Part shown: positions 46,549 to 59,000 of the stretch, in pieces
How the letters are laid out: each line of letters opens with the position of its first letter
Numbering within the stretch: position 1 is the first letter of the stretch
Source: Isoetes taiwanensis
Taxonomy: Eukaryota; Streptophyta; Lycopodiopsida; Isoetales; Isoetaceae
Assembly: GCA_021234155.1 (NCBI GenBank)
Contig: JAJEKV010000073.1
Location: forward strand, 1,088,001-1,152,000
DNA: 64,000 nt
Direction: 5' to 3'
The notes under the pieces: generated by a model
Seen by the model: the letters and a program-made list of their open reading frames with translations, nothing else
What the model was told of the DNA's origin: nothing
Databases searched by the model: none
Translations under genes and position numbers: made by a program

Positions 46549-47847
46549 AAAGATCCTGAATGGGGATAAAGGGAAAAATTACGCGATGGAGCTAATGTAA
46601 TAAAAGGACCAACTGAGGTTAAATAATAGAACTCGAGGCCAATGAATGGATGGACGGGAACATATATGATGATAGGACTTAATACTAGAAGCATGGCGTA
46701 CACTGCCAAGGATAAATGACATAGCAACCTGATGCAAACGATAAAAGTGAGCAGAGCAAATGGAGCTATCGAAATCAAATAAGACAATTGGAATAGGAAT
46801 AAAGGAACCATGGTGAACTTAGCGATACAAGAAATCCTAGATACAAAAAGGTTAGTCGATACTAGAGCACTCGATACTACGAGATACTTAACATTAAGGG
46901 GAATGGCTAACCAAGAGAACTCGAGAGCAAATGAAGCGAATAACAAAATGATATATATATGTAAGATGTAACTGGAAAAAAGGACTCAAGATAAACTGGG
47001 GCAATCATGACAATAAAACAATCTCGCATTAGAACAAACGGAATAACATGGAAAAATGTACATGAACCTGGATAGTGTAGTAAATGGAGAAAACCAGATA
47101 AAAAGAATTGGGTGACTACCTCAAAAGGGTAGGCCAAACAGTAGATTGGACTATGGAATCAAAGAAATCAATCAGACTCCCATAACATGTAGAAGAGTAC
47201 TAGCAAGGTAAACAACAAAAGAAACAATCTGAAACACGAGCAAACATGTAGAACTAATCGAACAATAACATTAATTGATGGAGCTAGCATGAAATGAAGA
47301 GCATAGAGCAAATTGAGTGCACCAACGGAGACTGGCAATTTAGAACTCAAGAAACCAGAATTATGGGAAACAAACAAAAAGGGACAAATTAGAAATCTAA
47401 AGGAAATCAAGCGGCAATGACAAACAAAGCACATGGTATAAAAAGGCTCATCGAGTTTGTGAACAACAGAAGTAAAAAGAAGAAAATGAAATAAAGAAGC
47501 CAATTGGGTAAAAGGGAGTAATGAGACAAGTGGGGCTCCTGGAACAAATGGACCAAATAGGGTCGAACGGGATAAAACCTAAACAATCATGAATATGACA
47601 ACAATAAAGTGCACATGAGACTAAAAATTCAAAGGAACTAATACACCAACAACACGGTGAATACAACAACAAGAATGCTCTGAGAACGATAAAAGAAGTA
47701 ACAATAGGCAAAGGATAACAAGTTAAACAATTCAATAGAACTAAAGGAGAAAAATGATGCAAATCCAACAAAACGAACAAGAACTAGGGGTAATGACATC
47801 CACCTACGTAAAGAAGGGGTCAAATTGAATAAAACGAATTACAAAGC

Positions 47848-47959
<112 letters not shown>

Positions 47960-49545
47960 TATTGTCATGTCACATTGGCAACGTCCATGAGGACATATGA
48001 CGTCTCTTAATTGCTAACCCAATGGACTAGCCACTAAACTAAACAAGGGAGAGAAAATATGGCGACTAGAGTGTTCTAGAAATATGGCAATGCAAATGAG
48101 TCAAAGTGACCAATGGAAAAACACTATAAACCACACACGCAAATGATAGAGTCACATGTGCATGCATGTCATATAGCTAAGATGATATAATGTCAAAAAA
48201 CTTACAAGCCTCTCATGTCAGAGGCATCTACCTGCAACCGTAAAATGTACATATCTTACAAATTCAAGACAAGAGCACTTAGCCTAGAGGATAAACGCGA
48301 GCAAGATAAAATCAAATCCAGAAAGGATCAAACCTCCATGAAGAAACTTGTGGATAAAACCAAGATAAAAACCAATGGATATGCATAAAACCATGAAAAT
48401 CACAAAATATTGGACTGAGCCACAAAATCAAGCAACATGCAGCTTAATAGTCATCAACGATGAAGAGATGCATATCCTTCCCCACAATTTTGTCAATATA
48501 GACAATTCTAATGTTGGTAAATGCATGGAAAAAGGAAAACGTGTATCAACGAGACTCAGATGATTATGAGATACATATGGATCAACACACCCAACCAAAC
48601 AACAAAAAACAAAATTTCCCGTCCCAGGCATGTCCCTGCAGGTGATACACAACCAATCCAAAAAACAATGGTAAAACATATTGATCTTAAAGAAAAAGCA
48701 AGTGCCTAACAATATGGTGATGAGAACGGTTAAAAGGAGGCAAACATAAATAAATGTAATAAAGCATATATCTTGATCAAATGACCCATAGAAAGACTGA
48801 AAAGTAACATCATACTCAAAACATCGACCGACGGCCCCATATAATCCAATAAATGCTAGACAAGATACAAATAATCGTTAGAATGGGCAAGGAACTAGAC
48901 TTTAAATACATATACCTCAGATCATAAAATACAACCTTCCCACTCGTTTGAGACCAAAGTTACCTTGAGTCAAAGAAACAGACCTAACAACGAATGACAT
49001 TATCTCATCTGTTTTGCACGCCAATTAGAGTTCTTATTTTCCAGTTGACTCTTTTGCATGAGTGCAATCCAAACCACATCCTTTCTCGACAAGCGCACCG
49101 AAACATTGCTCTAGTGGTGAGATCCGTAACTTCAAAAAAGGACCCATGATGTCGGAAAAAGAAGGCCCACTATCCCATCACGAAGTATAGGTAGGAGAAT
49201 ACGTATCCAATATCCCCGGATGATAAAAAAGGAAAGTCTAGATAAGATAAATGTGTAAAAGTTCTAGCTTAACCCCGTATAATAAAGATGACATGTTGGA
49301 GTCTCCGTCCTTATAAGCCGCAAAGATAAAAAAAAAACCCTACCTATTATCATACTAACCCAAGTACAAACGAAAAATCACATCTCGCAACAGGGCCTAT
49401 TGCAGGCAAAGAAAGGAGGGGGAACAAAAAATCGCTGAAGAAATCATGTCTACGGAGAAATTCTGGCAGCAGGAGCGAGACTACCATACAAGGGAGGTTG
49501 CCGGATTGGGGCTAGAGATGGGCGCTTAATGGTGGATTTTACCTA

Positions 49546-50307
49546 GGAAAAAACTACAAAATACCCTTATGTTTTGACAAATTTCATGACATACCCTTGA
49601 GTTTGCATAAATTTTTGTAATGCCCTTGGTCAACGTATTTGGCTCTGTAGAATTTTGTATGCCATCAAAATGCCCTTGTATTTTATGTATTTTATATAAA
49701 GCCCTTCTGAATGGATGTATTTTTGCGGCAAGGATTTGACATCGGCAGTTTTCTTTTTTGAATAGAAAATAGAGCAAAGATTTAGACGTTCTAACCTGAT
49801 GGAATACCCAGTGGAAAACCGGCAAAGATTTAGACATTCTAATATGATGGAATCCCAATGGAAGACCTAATTCGACCTCATGTGCTTGAATCCGCTCTTC
49901 ATTGCCATATAGATGTGAATATCTCTGAATACATTCATCTTGCATCTTTTCAAGGGCATTTGCCAAAGCAAAACTGAATGCGAATCCACTTCCTCCAAAA
50001 TCCGTATAGTAAGACTATCTAATATTTTGATCATGGCTCTCGGATTTGATGGTCATATTTGAAAAGAGCCCTAATCAAATTGTCAGAATAAAAAACTGTA
50101 TCATCTCTCATCTTACGGGTATTTGGTGAATTGTGTAGAATCTTAAGGGCGCCTGAGTAATTAAGGTACATCTTAAGGGCATTTGAACAATTTTCAATGA
50201 TACTAAATACTAAATACGTTGACCAAGGGCATTACAAAAATTTATGAAAACTCAGGGGTATGTCATGAAATCTGTCAAAAACATAAGTGTATTTTGTAGT
50301 TTTTCCC
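49546..50307. mobile_element. Mutator-type MITE, copy 1
   Basis: A 762-bp element whose ends are inverted repeats of at least 90 bp (GGAAAAAACTACAAAATACC at the left, its complement at the right). It is flanked by 9-bp near-identical direct repeats, TTTTACCTA (49537-49545) and TTTTATCTA (50308-50316). Nine-base duplications and long inverted ends point to the Mutator superfamily. It has no transposase. CCCTT motifs recur at mirrored spacing in both arms. Confidence 0.75.
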
Positions 50308-50950
50308 TTTTATCTATTGGAAGTAACCGATTTTATAGGCATGTTCTATGGCAGCGGACGGACAGATAAGAAGGAGGGGCGGCCAATTCAGGAACCATCA
50401 GGGGCAAAAACCTGCACCCAACCCGACGAATTTGAGCCCCAATCGGGTTCACATTGGCTTGAGAATATGTGGCTACAGCTGGAACAAGGATCAATCGAGC
50501 ATCAAAGCAATTTTCTTGCACCAATACCTAGATCTGACCATCATCCACTGATCTAACATAAAACACAAATCAAATTTGCAAAACCTCTTCGTGGAAATCC
50601 GAACCTATAGGCAGCCATGCTGAATGCTGATTCAAAACCGTCCTAGTGCTCACAACGCACCGACAAGAGTAACCTACAAGAACAAAAGAGACAACGATCC
50701 CAAAAACACAGGGCAACCTGAACCGAAAGCAAGACAAGTACAAATTTGGATATAGCAAAGAAGGAAACTGCTACTGAATCCGATAACTGCTGGATACGCA
50801 GCAAAAGAAGGAATCTCCTGTTGCATTCAAAATGTAAAAATAGCCACAGCACCATAGCCTAGAATAGATTTAGAAAAAGGATAGGAAGCGATCAATTTAG
50901 GAGCTCAAAGGGGTAGAATCGATTTGATCATGGCAGTAGGAGCTCAAAGG

Positions 50951-51150
50951 ACTAAGGGTGAGAAAAACTGGTAGGACAAAGAAAGAGGAGAAAACTAGCT
51001 CAAGAGAATGCCGATGAATGACAATGGAGAAGAGGCGGAATAAATAGGAGATGTGAGGTGAGGCGTCACCATCCAAGGAATGTCGGTTCAATCCATCCAA
51101 GGAATGTCCATTCAATTGCTATCGCAATAGAACGGTAGCATTGCTGATCA
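50951..51150 (-). promoter_or_regulatory. Module C, TATA-bearing promoter-like block
   Basis: On the minus strand CATTCCTTGGATGG occurs twice in tandem, followed by CACCTCACATCTC and a TATA-like CTATTTAT (about 51041-51048), then leader-like CCGCCTCTTCTCC. The same block is at 61960-62160 and a diverged version is at 53200-53380. Arrangement resembles an element or LTR promoter; function inferred only. Confidence 0.4.
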
Positions 51151-51180
51151 CAAGGGCTATGATGTTGCCTTAGATTTTGA

Positions 51181-51416
51181 TGACCATATGAGCCATGCTC
51201 TGACTACTCTTTGGACAGTCTCCTCCTTCCATTATGAGTCTTTTAAGTTGCTTTCACATTTATGTCTACCTAGTGATTTTCCCTTCGCTGTCGATCTCAA
51301 GTCAGGATATCACCACGTCCCTAACCCCCTCACCGCACTTTCCTGGGTTTTAAGCTCGAAGGTTAGTTCTACGTCTTTAATATCCTCCCATTTGCTCTTG
51401 CCTCCGCCTCCATTTA
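51181..51416 (+). pseudogene. DIRS-like reverse transcriptase fragment, copy 1
   Basis: The + strand reads FHYESFKLLSHLC, then FPFAVDLKSGYHHVP. After one frame change it continues HRTFLGFKLEG, a stop, FYVFNILPFALASASI. The wording (DLKSGYHHV, HRTFLGF, FYVFxxLPFGLASAP) matches reverse transcriptase blocks of DIRS-type tyrosine-recombinase elements rather than Copia, Gypsy or LINE. Only the stretch from just before motif A to motif B is present. The catalytic YxDD, RNase H and recombinase are absent. A frameshift and a stop show it is inactive. It lies on the strand opposite to the surrounding repeat's apparent sense. Confidence 0.6.
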
Positions 51417-51723
51417 ATGACGTGGCACCACCTGATTGGGTGCGCCTTTTCCTCTAAACTCAAACAACCCCTAGCCCAGAGATGGAAGCTGAATGGCTGT
51501 GGCAAATCGAAAGGATACTCAGAGGACCTGAGTCAACCTAGGGCAGGCCGATTTCTCAGTTTCGGCCCTTGGACTCTATGAAAAGCCGATCAATTAGTAA
51601 ATTGACGCCCTATTTAACAACCTAGAAATTTCAGGTATAAGCATGCTTGGTGGAGCTAGACTCTCTGGAAATCTCTGCAATAGTCTTCTATGATTTAAGT
51701 GCATCAAATCTAAGTCAGGGACT

Positions 51724-52104
51724 TTGTGGCATTGCAGGGGTATCAGGAATTCTGAGGGTAGAGACGGTAGATGCGATTTGATGTGGCTTGTTGCCCAGGT
51801 TCAGCCAAGATCTATTACATTTGTGTTGGAGCCTGAGTTCGAGGCTGGAATGAAAGGAGACATTGATATGGCAGGTGATCCTTTGATGGAATTAGTATCT
51901 CTGATGCCCGGAGAAGTGGAAAACATTCATCTGGATGAATTAGCCCCCGCTGAGGAGGAGGTGCGAGAATTGGATGAACTCACATCTAGGATCAGAAAAG
52001 AAATAGATAAAACTTGCCAAGGGAAAAAAAAATCAGAAAGAAAGAAACAAGTCAAGAGAATAGAAACAATACTCGACACCCGTAACTATAGAACAAACAT
52101 GTAA
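51724..52104 (+). CDS. 126-codon ORF of unknown function
   Basis: An open frame starting MWHCRGIRNSEGRDGRC. It continues into an acidic middle (LDELAPAEEEVRELDELTSR, 70-90 region) and a basic end rich in Lys and Arg (GKKKSERKKQVKR). The acidic-basic, Leu-spaced pattern suggests a coiled coil. Copy 2 (62724-63071) has the same sequence, but a small deletion near 62847 breaks the frame. In-frame sequence may extend upstream, since a CAG acceptor-like site lies at 51739. No family was recognised, and it may be a captured exon or chance ORF. Confidence 0.3.
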   Translation: MWHCRGIRNSEGRDGRCDLMWLVAQVQPRSITFVLEPEFEAGMKGDIDMAGDPLMELVSLMPGEVENIHLDELAPAEEEVRELDELTSRIRKEIDKTCQGKKKSERKKQVKRIETILDTRNYRTNM

Positions 52105-53199
52105 GAACCACAATTTGAAGCAATCATAAAGAAAATACAATGGCAACCATCGAAAGAACTGTAAATGCAAGTGTAACACCAACCATAAGGATAAATGAAA
52201 GGGCATACATAAAGAGCAAGCATCCTCACCTACCACAGAAAGAAAACAAAACCACTATATGCAACTAAAGTAAACAATATGAAAAACTCTATAAGAGACC
52301 TATAGAAAATGGGAAACCAGAAAACCAGTACTGGAAAACCAGGAAAACAGTACCCCAACAAATCGGGGAAACCGAGAACTGACAGTTTGATATCCCTCCC
52401 TCAGAGATGGCGACAGTGGTGGAAGTTGCAGCCAGGGAAAATATCGAAAAGGGGGTGACGGCGATCAGAAGGATTTGATAGGAATGGCATAGGAAGAACT
52501 ATGCAGCAGAGTCGAGAGCAAAGATTGGAAACCATGACGAATCAGAGATAGAGGTATAAATGGCGAAATTAGAGATGACAGAATCAGAGATAGATGATGG
52601 AATCAGAGACAGAAAAGGAGTTAAACAGAGAGGAATGAGCAATGAATTGCCACAGGGAGAGGATGAGGATCAACCACCGACCGGCTTTACTGAGTGCCTG
52701 GCAAGGGACAACCAAATTCAAGCGAGGCCATGAAAAAAGTCAGATCTTTAGAAATTGGCAAAGGGCAGACCGATGGCATGTCATACTGTCAATCAATTTG
52801 GCAAAAGGCAGTATCGAGGCCGATCTCACTCATAACCAAGGCTGCAGGCTGAACAAAATGGAAAGAAGGGCCAAAGGCCATCAGACACAGGAAGACCACA
52901 TACTACTCGCTAAAATCAAATCACATGCCAGACTCAAGCAGACTTAGACATACAAAACAAACAAGGAAAAACTAACACATACAATGCTTGAAACCCTTGG
53001 CTACTCTGTAACCGGAATTGATGCGCCAAGCCTCCCAGTCGTAGCAAACCAGACAATTGAAGCGAAAACAAACAACAAACAAAGTGATCAAAACCGTCAA
53101 GACAAAAACATTCGTACCTTGAAAGAATATGTTTCTGAGTGTGGATAGTAGGCACAGACCAGCCACGACCAACAAAGACGATCTGTGGATGTGGAGAAA

Positions 53200-53380
53200 A
53201 TTCGAATGTAGGAAACTAGGTAGAGATGACCATAACTAGGAGAAAAAGTCCAAGAGAACTCGGTTAGCCAAAAAAAGAGAAAAAAATGGTGGGCCATAAA
53301 TAGGGGAATTGAGATGAGGTGGCATCCCCATCTGAGGAATGTCGGTTTTAATGCTAGCGCAATAGAACCGTGGCATTTTT
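53200..53380 (-). promoter_or_regulatory. Module C, diverged copy at the outer end
   Basis: Minus strand has GCCACGGTTCTATTGCGCTAG, ACATTCCTCAGATGG and CCACCTCATCTC, then TATA-like CCTATTTATG at 53295-53304. It ends the purine-rich block, consistent with a 5' boundary. Confidence 0.4.
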
Positions 53381-54264
53381 GAAACTTAGAAACACCATCA
53401 ACAAGTGTAGGATTACAACTGATCTAATATCTGGATAATAATATTTTACATTGAAGAGTGTAGCTACAGGTTGGGCATCTACTGCATTGAAAGTACCATT
53501 CAACAGGTAAATATTTGTATCATCATAAACTGCAATAGCAAGTTGAATCTTTTACTTTTATCCACCGTTCATATTCAAACCCCTTTCTCCAATTTCTCTC
53601 GCATGCATGAAAGGCACATGCATGTAATATATAGGCTGGCCAAAGAATAACTTTCTTGCAATGTAGTACTTTCACATCAAGTTCAACACAAGGATAAATG
53701 GCGGCTCCTTTTCGTCCTCGATTTTTGGGCGCATCTTGACGAATTGATCGCCTAAAATTTGGCAAATGGACAACGGGATGGAGATTTAAAGCAATTGTGT
53801 TGTTGGAGAGGTTTGACTACCTTCTTATCTTTTGACCTACTGAATCGGAATGCTAGCTCTCCAAAGCAGAGCGAAGGCACGATCCACCTTTCACTCAATG
53901 CTATGTTGAAAAGATTTTAAGTCCTTTGAAAGGTCAAGTCCCATGCACTTGGATGACATGGTTCGTGCTCATTTCATTCATCACTCTTCAGGTAGGTCTG
54001 AGCGATTGCTCTCCTCACGTTCCCAGTCGCACCTTCTGGGCGCACGACACTAAGTAAACTGAGCCAACCCAATTACATACCAACGATGGATCATGTTTCT
54101 CATAGGTACTAAATACAACTCCATGAATTATCGGAATGAGGGTTGTGTTAGTAGGGAGGATCTCAGGAAAGGGTCCTAAAAAATCGTGCTCAAACATCTT
54201 TTTCTTTTTTTCCTTTGATCGGATTTTCCATGCTGGTTTAAGTTATCCCATGATGTTCCTTTGA

Positions 54265-54470
54265 TATGGGGGATTAATCTCTTTATCCCTAAAATTCTGC
54301 AACAAAAGAAGTGTGTGTTCCATGGTACAAATGTAGATGCCCTTCTCCATTGAAAGGATTACATAAAAATGTAATGCCTTCATTAAACTTTTATGACTCT
54401 TAAATTCAAAAGACCTCTTAGCCAAGGTTTTAGTTCTTCTCTTTCAATTCTAATTTTCCTGTGGCGGTGT
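54265..54470. repeat. Diverged direct repeat D, copy 1
   Basis: Shares TTTATCCCTAAAATTCTGCAA, CCATTGAAAGGATTACATAA and ATTTTCCTGTGG in order with 55815-56010, with scattered substitutions. Confidence 0.75.
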
Positions 54471-55814
54471 TTCAAAGAATGGCAAATCCACTTTTACGAT
54501 TACCATTTCATAAAAGATAATGCTTTAGACAAAGTCACCAAGATTATATTTCCTCCTCTTCCCCCCTTCTTCCTTCCCTTCTATCACCTCCACTCCCTGC
54601 TTCGGCACTATGAGCTCTTTCCTGTGGGGTTTTCTCTCTTTGCCTTCTATTACCTCTTCTTCTTAAGATTACAGGAATCCAAGTTGCATCATTAAGACTA
54701 GAAGATTTGATTTTCCTTGCCATCTTATGGCTTAGCATTCACACAACCAGCAAAGAAATTATAGAGTGTGCCATCTAATAGCAATAGATGCATCTTTACA
54801 ATAATATCAACAATAGTTTCTACAAGAACTACTTGTTGTGGTGCACAATTACCATCAAGAAAATATTCTCTCAAATGCACAAGATTATCAACTACCAATT
54901 CGACTATAGAAGATAAAAAGAACAGGCTTAGGAAAGGAATGATATCCTTTTTAATGTTACATGCAAAATGCTATTCCTTGGCCATCCTTCTATATCCTCC
55001 ATCATCTCGTTCCAAATAATATCAGATATACCAAACAAATTGAGCGCTTGAAGCACGTACTTAGAAGCCAAAACTTTTGAAAGGGCAGTTTTGACCATAC
55101 ATTCTTTTAAGGGGTAGCTAAACATGATATGTTCTCTGGCTCTCTTTTCCATGTCTTTGTCTCCTCTGATTACTCCTCTGCCTTTTTCCATTGTGTTCAA
55201 AAGGGTTGCCGCTGCTCCCTAACCTCTGCGACTAGTCTTTGTCTACACAAATCCAATGCGTCAATAATATCCAATTTTCGTCCATGTAATAGGAGCCAAA
55301 TGTTAATTTGAACGAGGTCCTACAATTTTGTTTTTTCAACGGTATGTTCTAAACTTGCCTTTCAAAGTAAATGGCAATTAGTGCCATTCAATTGCATGCT
55401 AAAGTCTTTGATCGACATTGAACCAAAACATAAATTGGATAACAAAAAAACTTGTTTTAAATTATAAAAGTTGTAAAACAAATTTTAAATATTTAATGTT
55501 AAATACAAAGTTCATAAAATATCTATTTACAAAGGAAAACTTATGTTTCTAAGATTTTTTAAAATAAATTAAAACATATAAATAAACGCTATAACACATA
55601 TATTATAAATAGCATATATACAGATATATATAGACAGTAAGTGGAGGTATTAATTTTATTGCATTCTTTTTAAGCTTAAAACTATTCAAAAAATGTATTT
55701 ACTTACGTATAATGTTATCCAGTTATTTTTACTATTGTCTGCAATGAAAATAAAATTGCTAGTTTCGTACACTAGCTTGATGACTCAACTGATGAGTGTC
55801 CTATTTACGATATA

Positions 55815-56010
55815 GGGGTTAATCTCTTTATCCCTAAAATTCTGCAATGAAGAAGTTCATGTTCCATGGTATAAATATACGCGCCCTTCTCCATTGAAAG
55901 GATTACATAACAATGTAATGCCTTCATTAACCTTCCCATGACTCCTAAATTCAAAAGGCCTCTCAGCTAAGATCTTAGATTCTCTCATTCTATTCTGATT
56001 TTCCTGTGGT
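55815..56010. repeat. Diverged direct repeat D, copy 2
   Basis: Partner of 54265-54470, about 1.55 kb away in the same orientation. Probably two insertions or an LTR-like pair of an unknown element whose interior is 54.5-55.8 kb. Confidence 0.7.
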
Positions 56011-56027
56011 GTCATCTGGAGTGTAGG

Positions 56028-56642
56028 CTAAGAGGCCCGCCTCGTTGGCTTATATGAGCTGCCTAATTTTGTGGCGCACGAGCTGAGCTCCCGCTCCTCC
56101 ATGTTTAAAAGCTTTTGCAAAATCAACAAAGAAGCAACACAAGTCTTAGTGATTCCTGCTATCTTCAACCAAGGTCCAGTGAGCGAAAATAAGATCAATT
56201 GTGGAGTGTCAGGATTAGAATCCTGCCTGCGTGAGAGCTCGTACATCCACTGTCTCTACCCACACCGTCAATACTTGCTCGAGAATGTCGGCCAAAAGTT
56301 TTGCAAAGAGTGAATTGACCATGGTGGTGCGATAATTGGCAGGACAATGAGGGCAAATTGCCTTGTATATAGCAACAACACTGCTAGTGGGGAAAAGCTT
56401 GGCATAGTGCATGTCCAGTAACTCCAGAAGGGTAACGTAACAATTCTGGGTTACAGGTAGAGTTAACGTTATAAGATGCCTCATGTTAAAGGCACTTTGG
56501 CTGGAAAGGGATTCAGATGAATGACCTTCCATCTTGCCAAAGATATTATCTTATTAAGTATAGCGATTCTATCAGTGGTGATTTCCAATGTGGTAGAATT
56601 TTTGTCTGGAATGTGCTCAGTTTGTCCATTGGGTGAAGGGGC
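56028..56642 (-). pseudogene. LINE reverse transcriptase fragment
   Basis: The minus strand carries LLELLDMHYAKLFPTSSVV, then NYRTTMVNSLFAKLLADILE and RALTQAGF, then HSTIDLIF and CCFFVDFAKAFK across frame changes. These correspond to RT blocks 0 to A of plant non-LTR retrotransposons (NYRxIxxxxxxxKxxxxIL, QAGFRPGxSTxDxI, FVDFxKAFD). Endonuclease, motif B and YxDD are missing. The fragment ends exactly where copy 2 of the composite repeat begins, so that repeat's left edge cut it or was joined to it. Confidence 0.72.
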
Positions 56643-58864
56643 GCAAGATCTTAGATAGCACATAAGTCAACCCAGGATTAATGCAACAAAATAAAATAGA
56701 ATGCACGGTACAAGGCTGATGGGGTAACCTGGAACACGTGGAAGAACGAAAGAATAACAACGAGAAATAGGATAATGGAATAAACGAGGCAAAAGGGGCA
56801 AATAACGAGTGCTAGAGAGCGAATGGAGCACAACATTGGGGCAAATGGAAACTAATAGAATTGGCGAGCACATTTAGATAATAAAAATGGAGCCAATAAC
56901 GATGCCCAGATAAATAGAAAGTGGAAGATAAAGAAGACGTCACTTTGGAAGAACAGATGGACATAGTAACACGAGCAGGGCCAAATGCACATGGAGCAGA
57001 GAATGCAAAAACATCATGAACCCGCGGTCACAGGGATAATGAATGTTTCTAAAAGCTAAAATTGGGTGAACCATGAACTTCAACAAAGTCCAATGTCACG
57101 CAAGCGCAAATAGACGCAACAAATGCTCTACGCCCTTGAAATAACTAGCAGTCCTATGAATGAAGCGATACAATGAAATTATAAGAAGAAACCAGATCAA
57201 TGACTACCAGAATGCATCTTAAAGCGTTTAAGGAAAACAATGAGTCACGACAACCAAACGAACAACCACATTGTCTTCAACCTTTATCATCCAAATAATA
57301 TGCGTAAACAAATGAGTCAACCTGATAGGAGACTATAAGAACAACTGAAAGCCATAAGAAGCACACAAGCAAGTAAAATCCTATAGACATTGTAGAGCAC
57401 CACAAAACTATAGTAATTAATAGAATGGCGAGTGAAAAAAGCCAAGTGGAAAACATAGAAAACAAAATCCTATAGACATTGTAGAGCACCACAAAACTAT
57501 AGTAATTAATAGAATGGCGAGAGAAAAAAGCCAAATGGAAAACATAGAAAACTAAAGATCCTGAATGGGGATAAAGGGAAAAATTACGCGATGGAGCTAA
57601 TGTAATAAGAGGATCAACTGAGGTTAAATAATGGAACTCGACGCCAATGAATGGACGGATGGGAACATATATGGTGATAGGACTTAATACTAGAAGCATG
57701 GCGTACACTGCCAATGATAAATGACATAGCAACCTGATGCAAATGATAAAAGTGAGCAGAGTAAATGGAGCTATCAAAATCAAATAAGACAATTGGAATA
57801 GGAATAAAGGAACCATGGCGAACTTAGCGATACAAGAAATCCTAGATACAAAAACGTTAGTCGATACTGGAGCACTCGATACTACGAGATAATCAGATAC
57901 TTAACATTAAGGGGAATGGCTAACAAAGAGAACTCGAGAGCAAATGAAGCGAATAAAACAAAATGATATATATATGTAAGATGTAACTAGAAAAAAGGAC
58001 TCAAGATAAACTGGGGCAATCATGACAATAAAACAATCTCGCATTAGAACAAACTGAATAACATGGAAAAATGTACATGAACATGGATAGTGTAGTAAAT
58101 GGAGAAAACCAGATAAAAAGAATTGGGTGACTACCTCAAAAGAGTAGACCAAACATTAGATTGGACTATGGAATCAAAGAAATCAATCAGACTACCCATA
58201 ACACGTAGAAGAGTACTAGCAAGGTAAACAACAAAATAAACAATCTGAAACACGAGCAAACATGTAGAACTAATCGAACAATAACATTAACTGATGGAGC
58301 TAGCATGAAATGAAGAGCATAGAGCAAATTGAGTGCACCAACGGAGACTGTAGCAATTTAGAACTAAAGAAACCAGAGTTATGGGAAACAAACAAAAAGG
58401 GACAAATTAGAAATCTAAAGGAAATCAAGCAGCAATGACAAACAAAGCACGTGGTATAAAAAGGCTCATCGAGTTTGAGGGAGCACCGAAGTAAAAGAAG
58501 AAAATGAAATAAAGAAGCCAATTGGGTAGAAGGGAGTAATGAGACAGTAGGGCTCACAGAACAAATGGACCAAATAGGGTCGAACGGGATAAAACCTAAA
58601 CAATCATGAATATGACAACAATAAAGTGCACATGAGACTAAAAATTCAAAGGAACTAATACACCAACAACACGGTGAATACAACAACAAGAACACTCTGA
58701 GAACGATAAAAGAAGTAACAATAGGCAAAGGATAACAAGTTAAACAATTCAATAGAACTAAAGGAGAAAAATGATGCAAATCCAACAAAATGAACAAGAA
58801 CTAGGGGTAATGACATCCACCTAGGTAAAGAAGGGGTCAAATTGAATAAAACGAATTACAAAGC

Positions 58865-59000
<136 letters not shown>

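Larger units (their letters stand above)
53381..56027. other. Unique spacer with decayed minus-strand coding pieces
   Basis: Minus-strand frames at 53523-53765, 54015-54197, 54243-54425, 54735-55000 and 54928-55200 read like parts of one or more proteins (e.g. LREYFLDGNCAPQQVVLVET, ASKYVLQALNLFGISD), but I recognise none of them. A stretch of about 200 bp at 54265-54470 is repeated at 55815-56010. The interval 55320-55780 is very AT-rich and empty. Confidence 0.35.

Noticed and set aside
44921-47823. Hydrophobic minus-strand ORFs up to 211 codons in the composite repeat
   Set aside because: Same compositional effect. Frames are not preserved between the two repeat copies except where bases are nearly identical.
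49526-49966. 146-codon ORF inside the MITE
   Set aside because: It runs through the inverted-repeat arm, and its motifs come from the CCCTT array, not from a protein family.
55789-55796. Hammerhead-like CTGATGAG
   Set aside because: No GAAA core after a stem II and no flanking stems I and III, so not a ribozyme.
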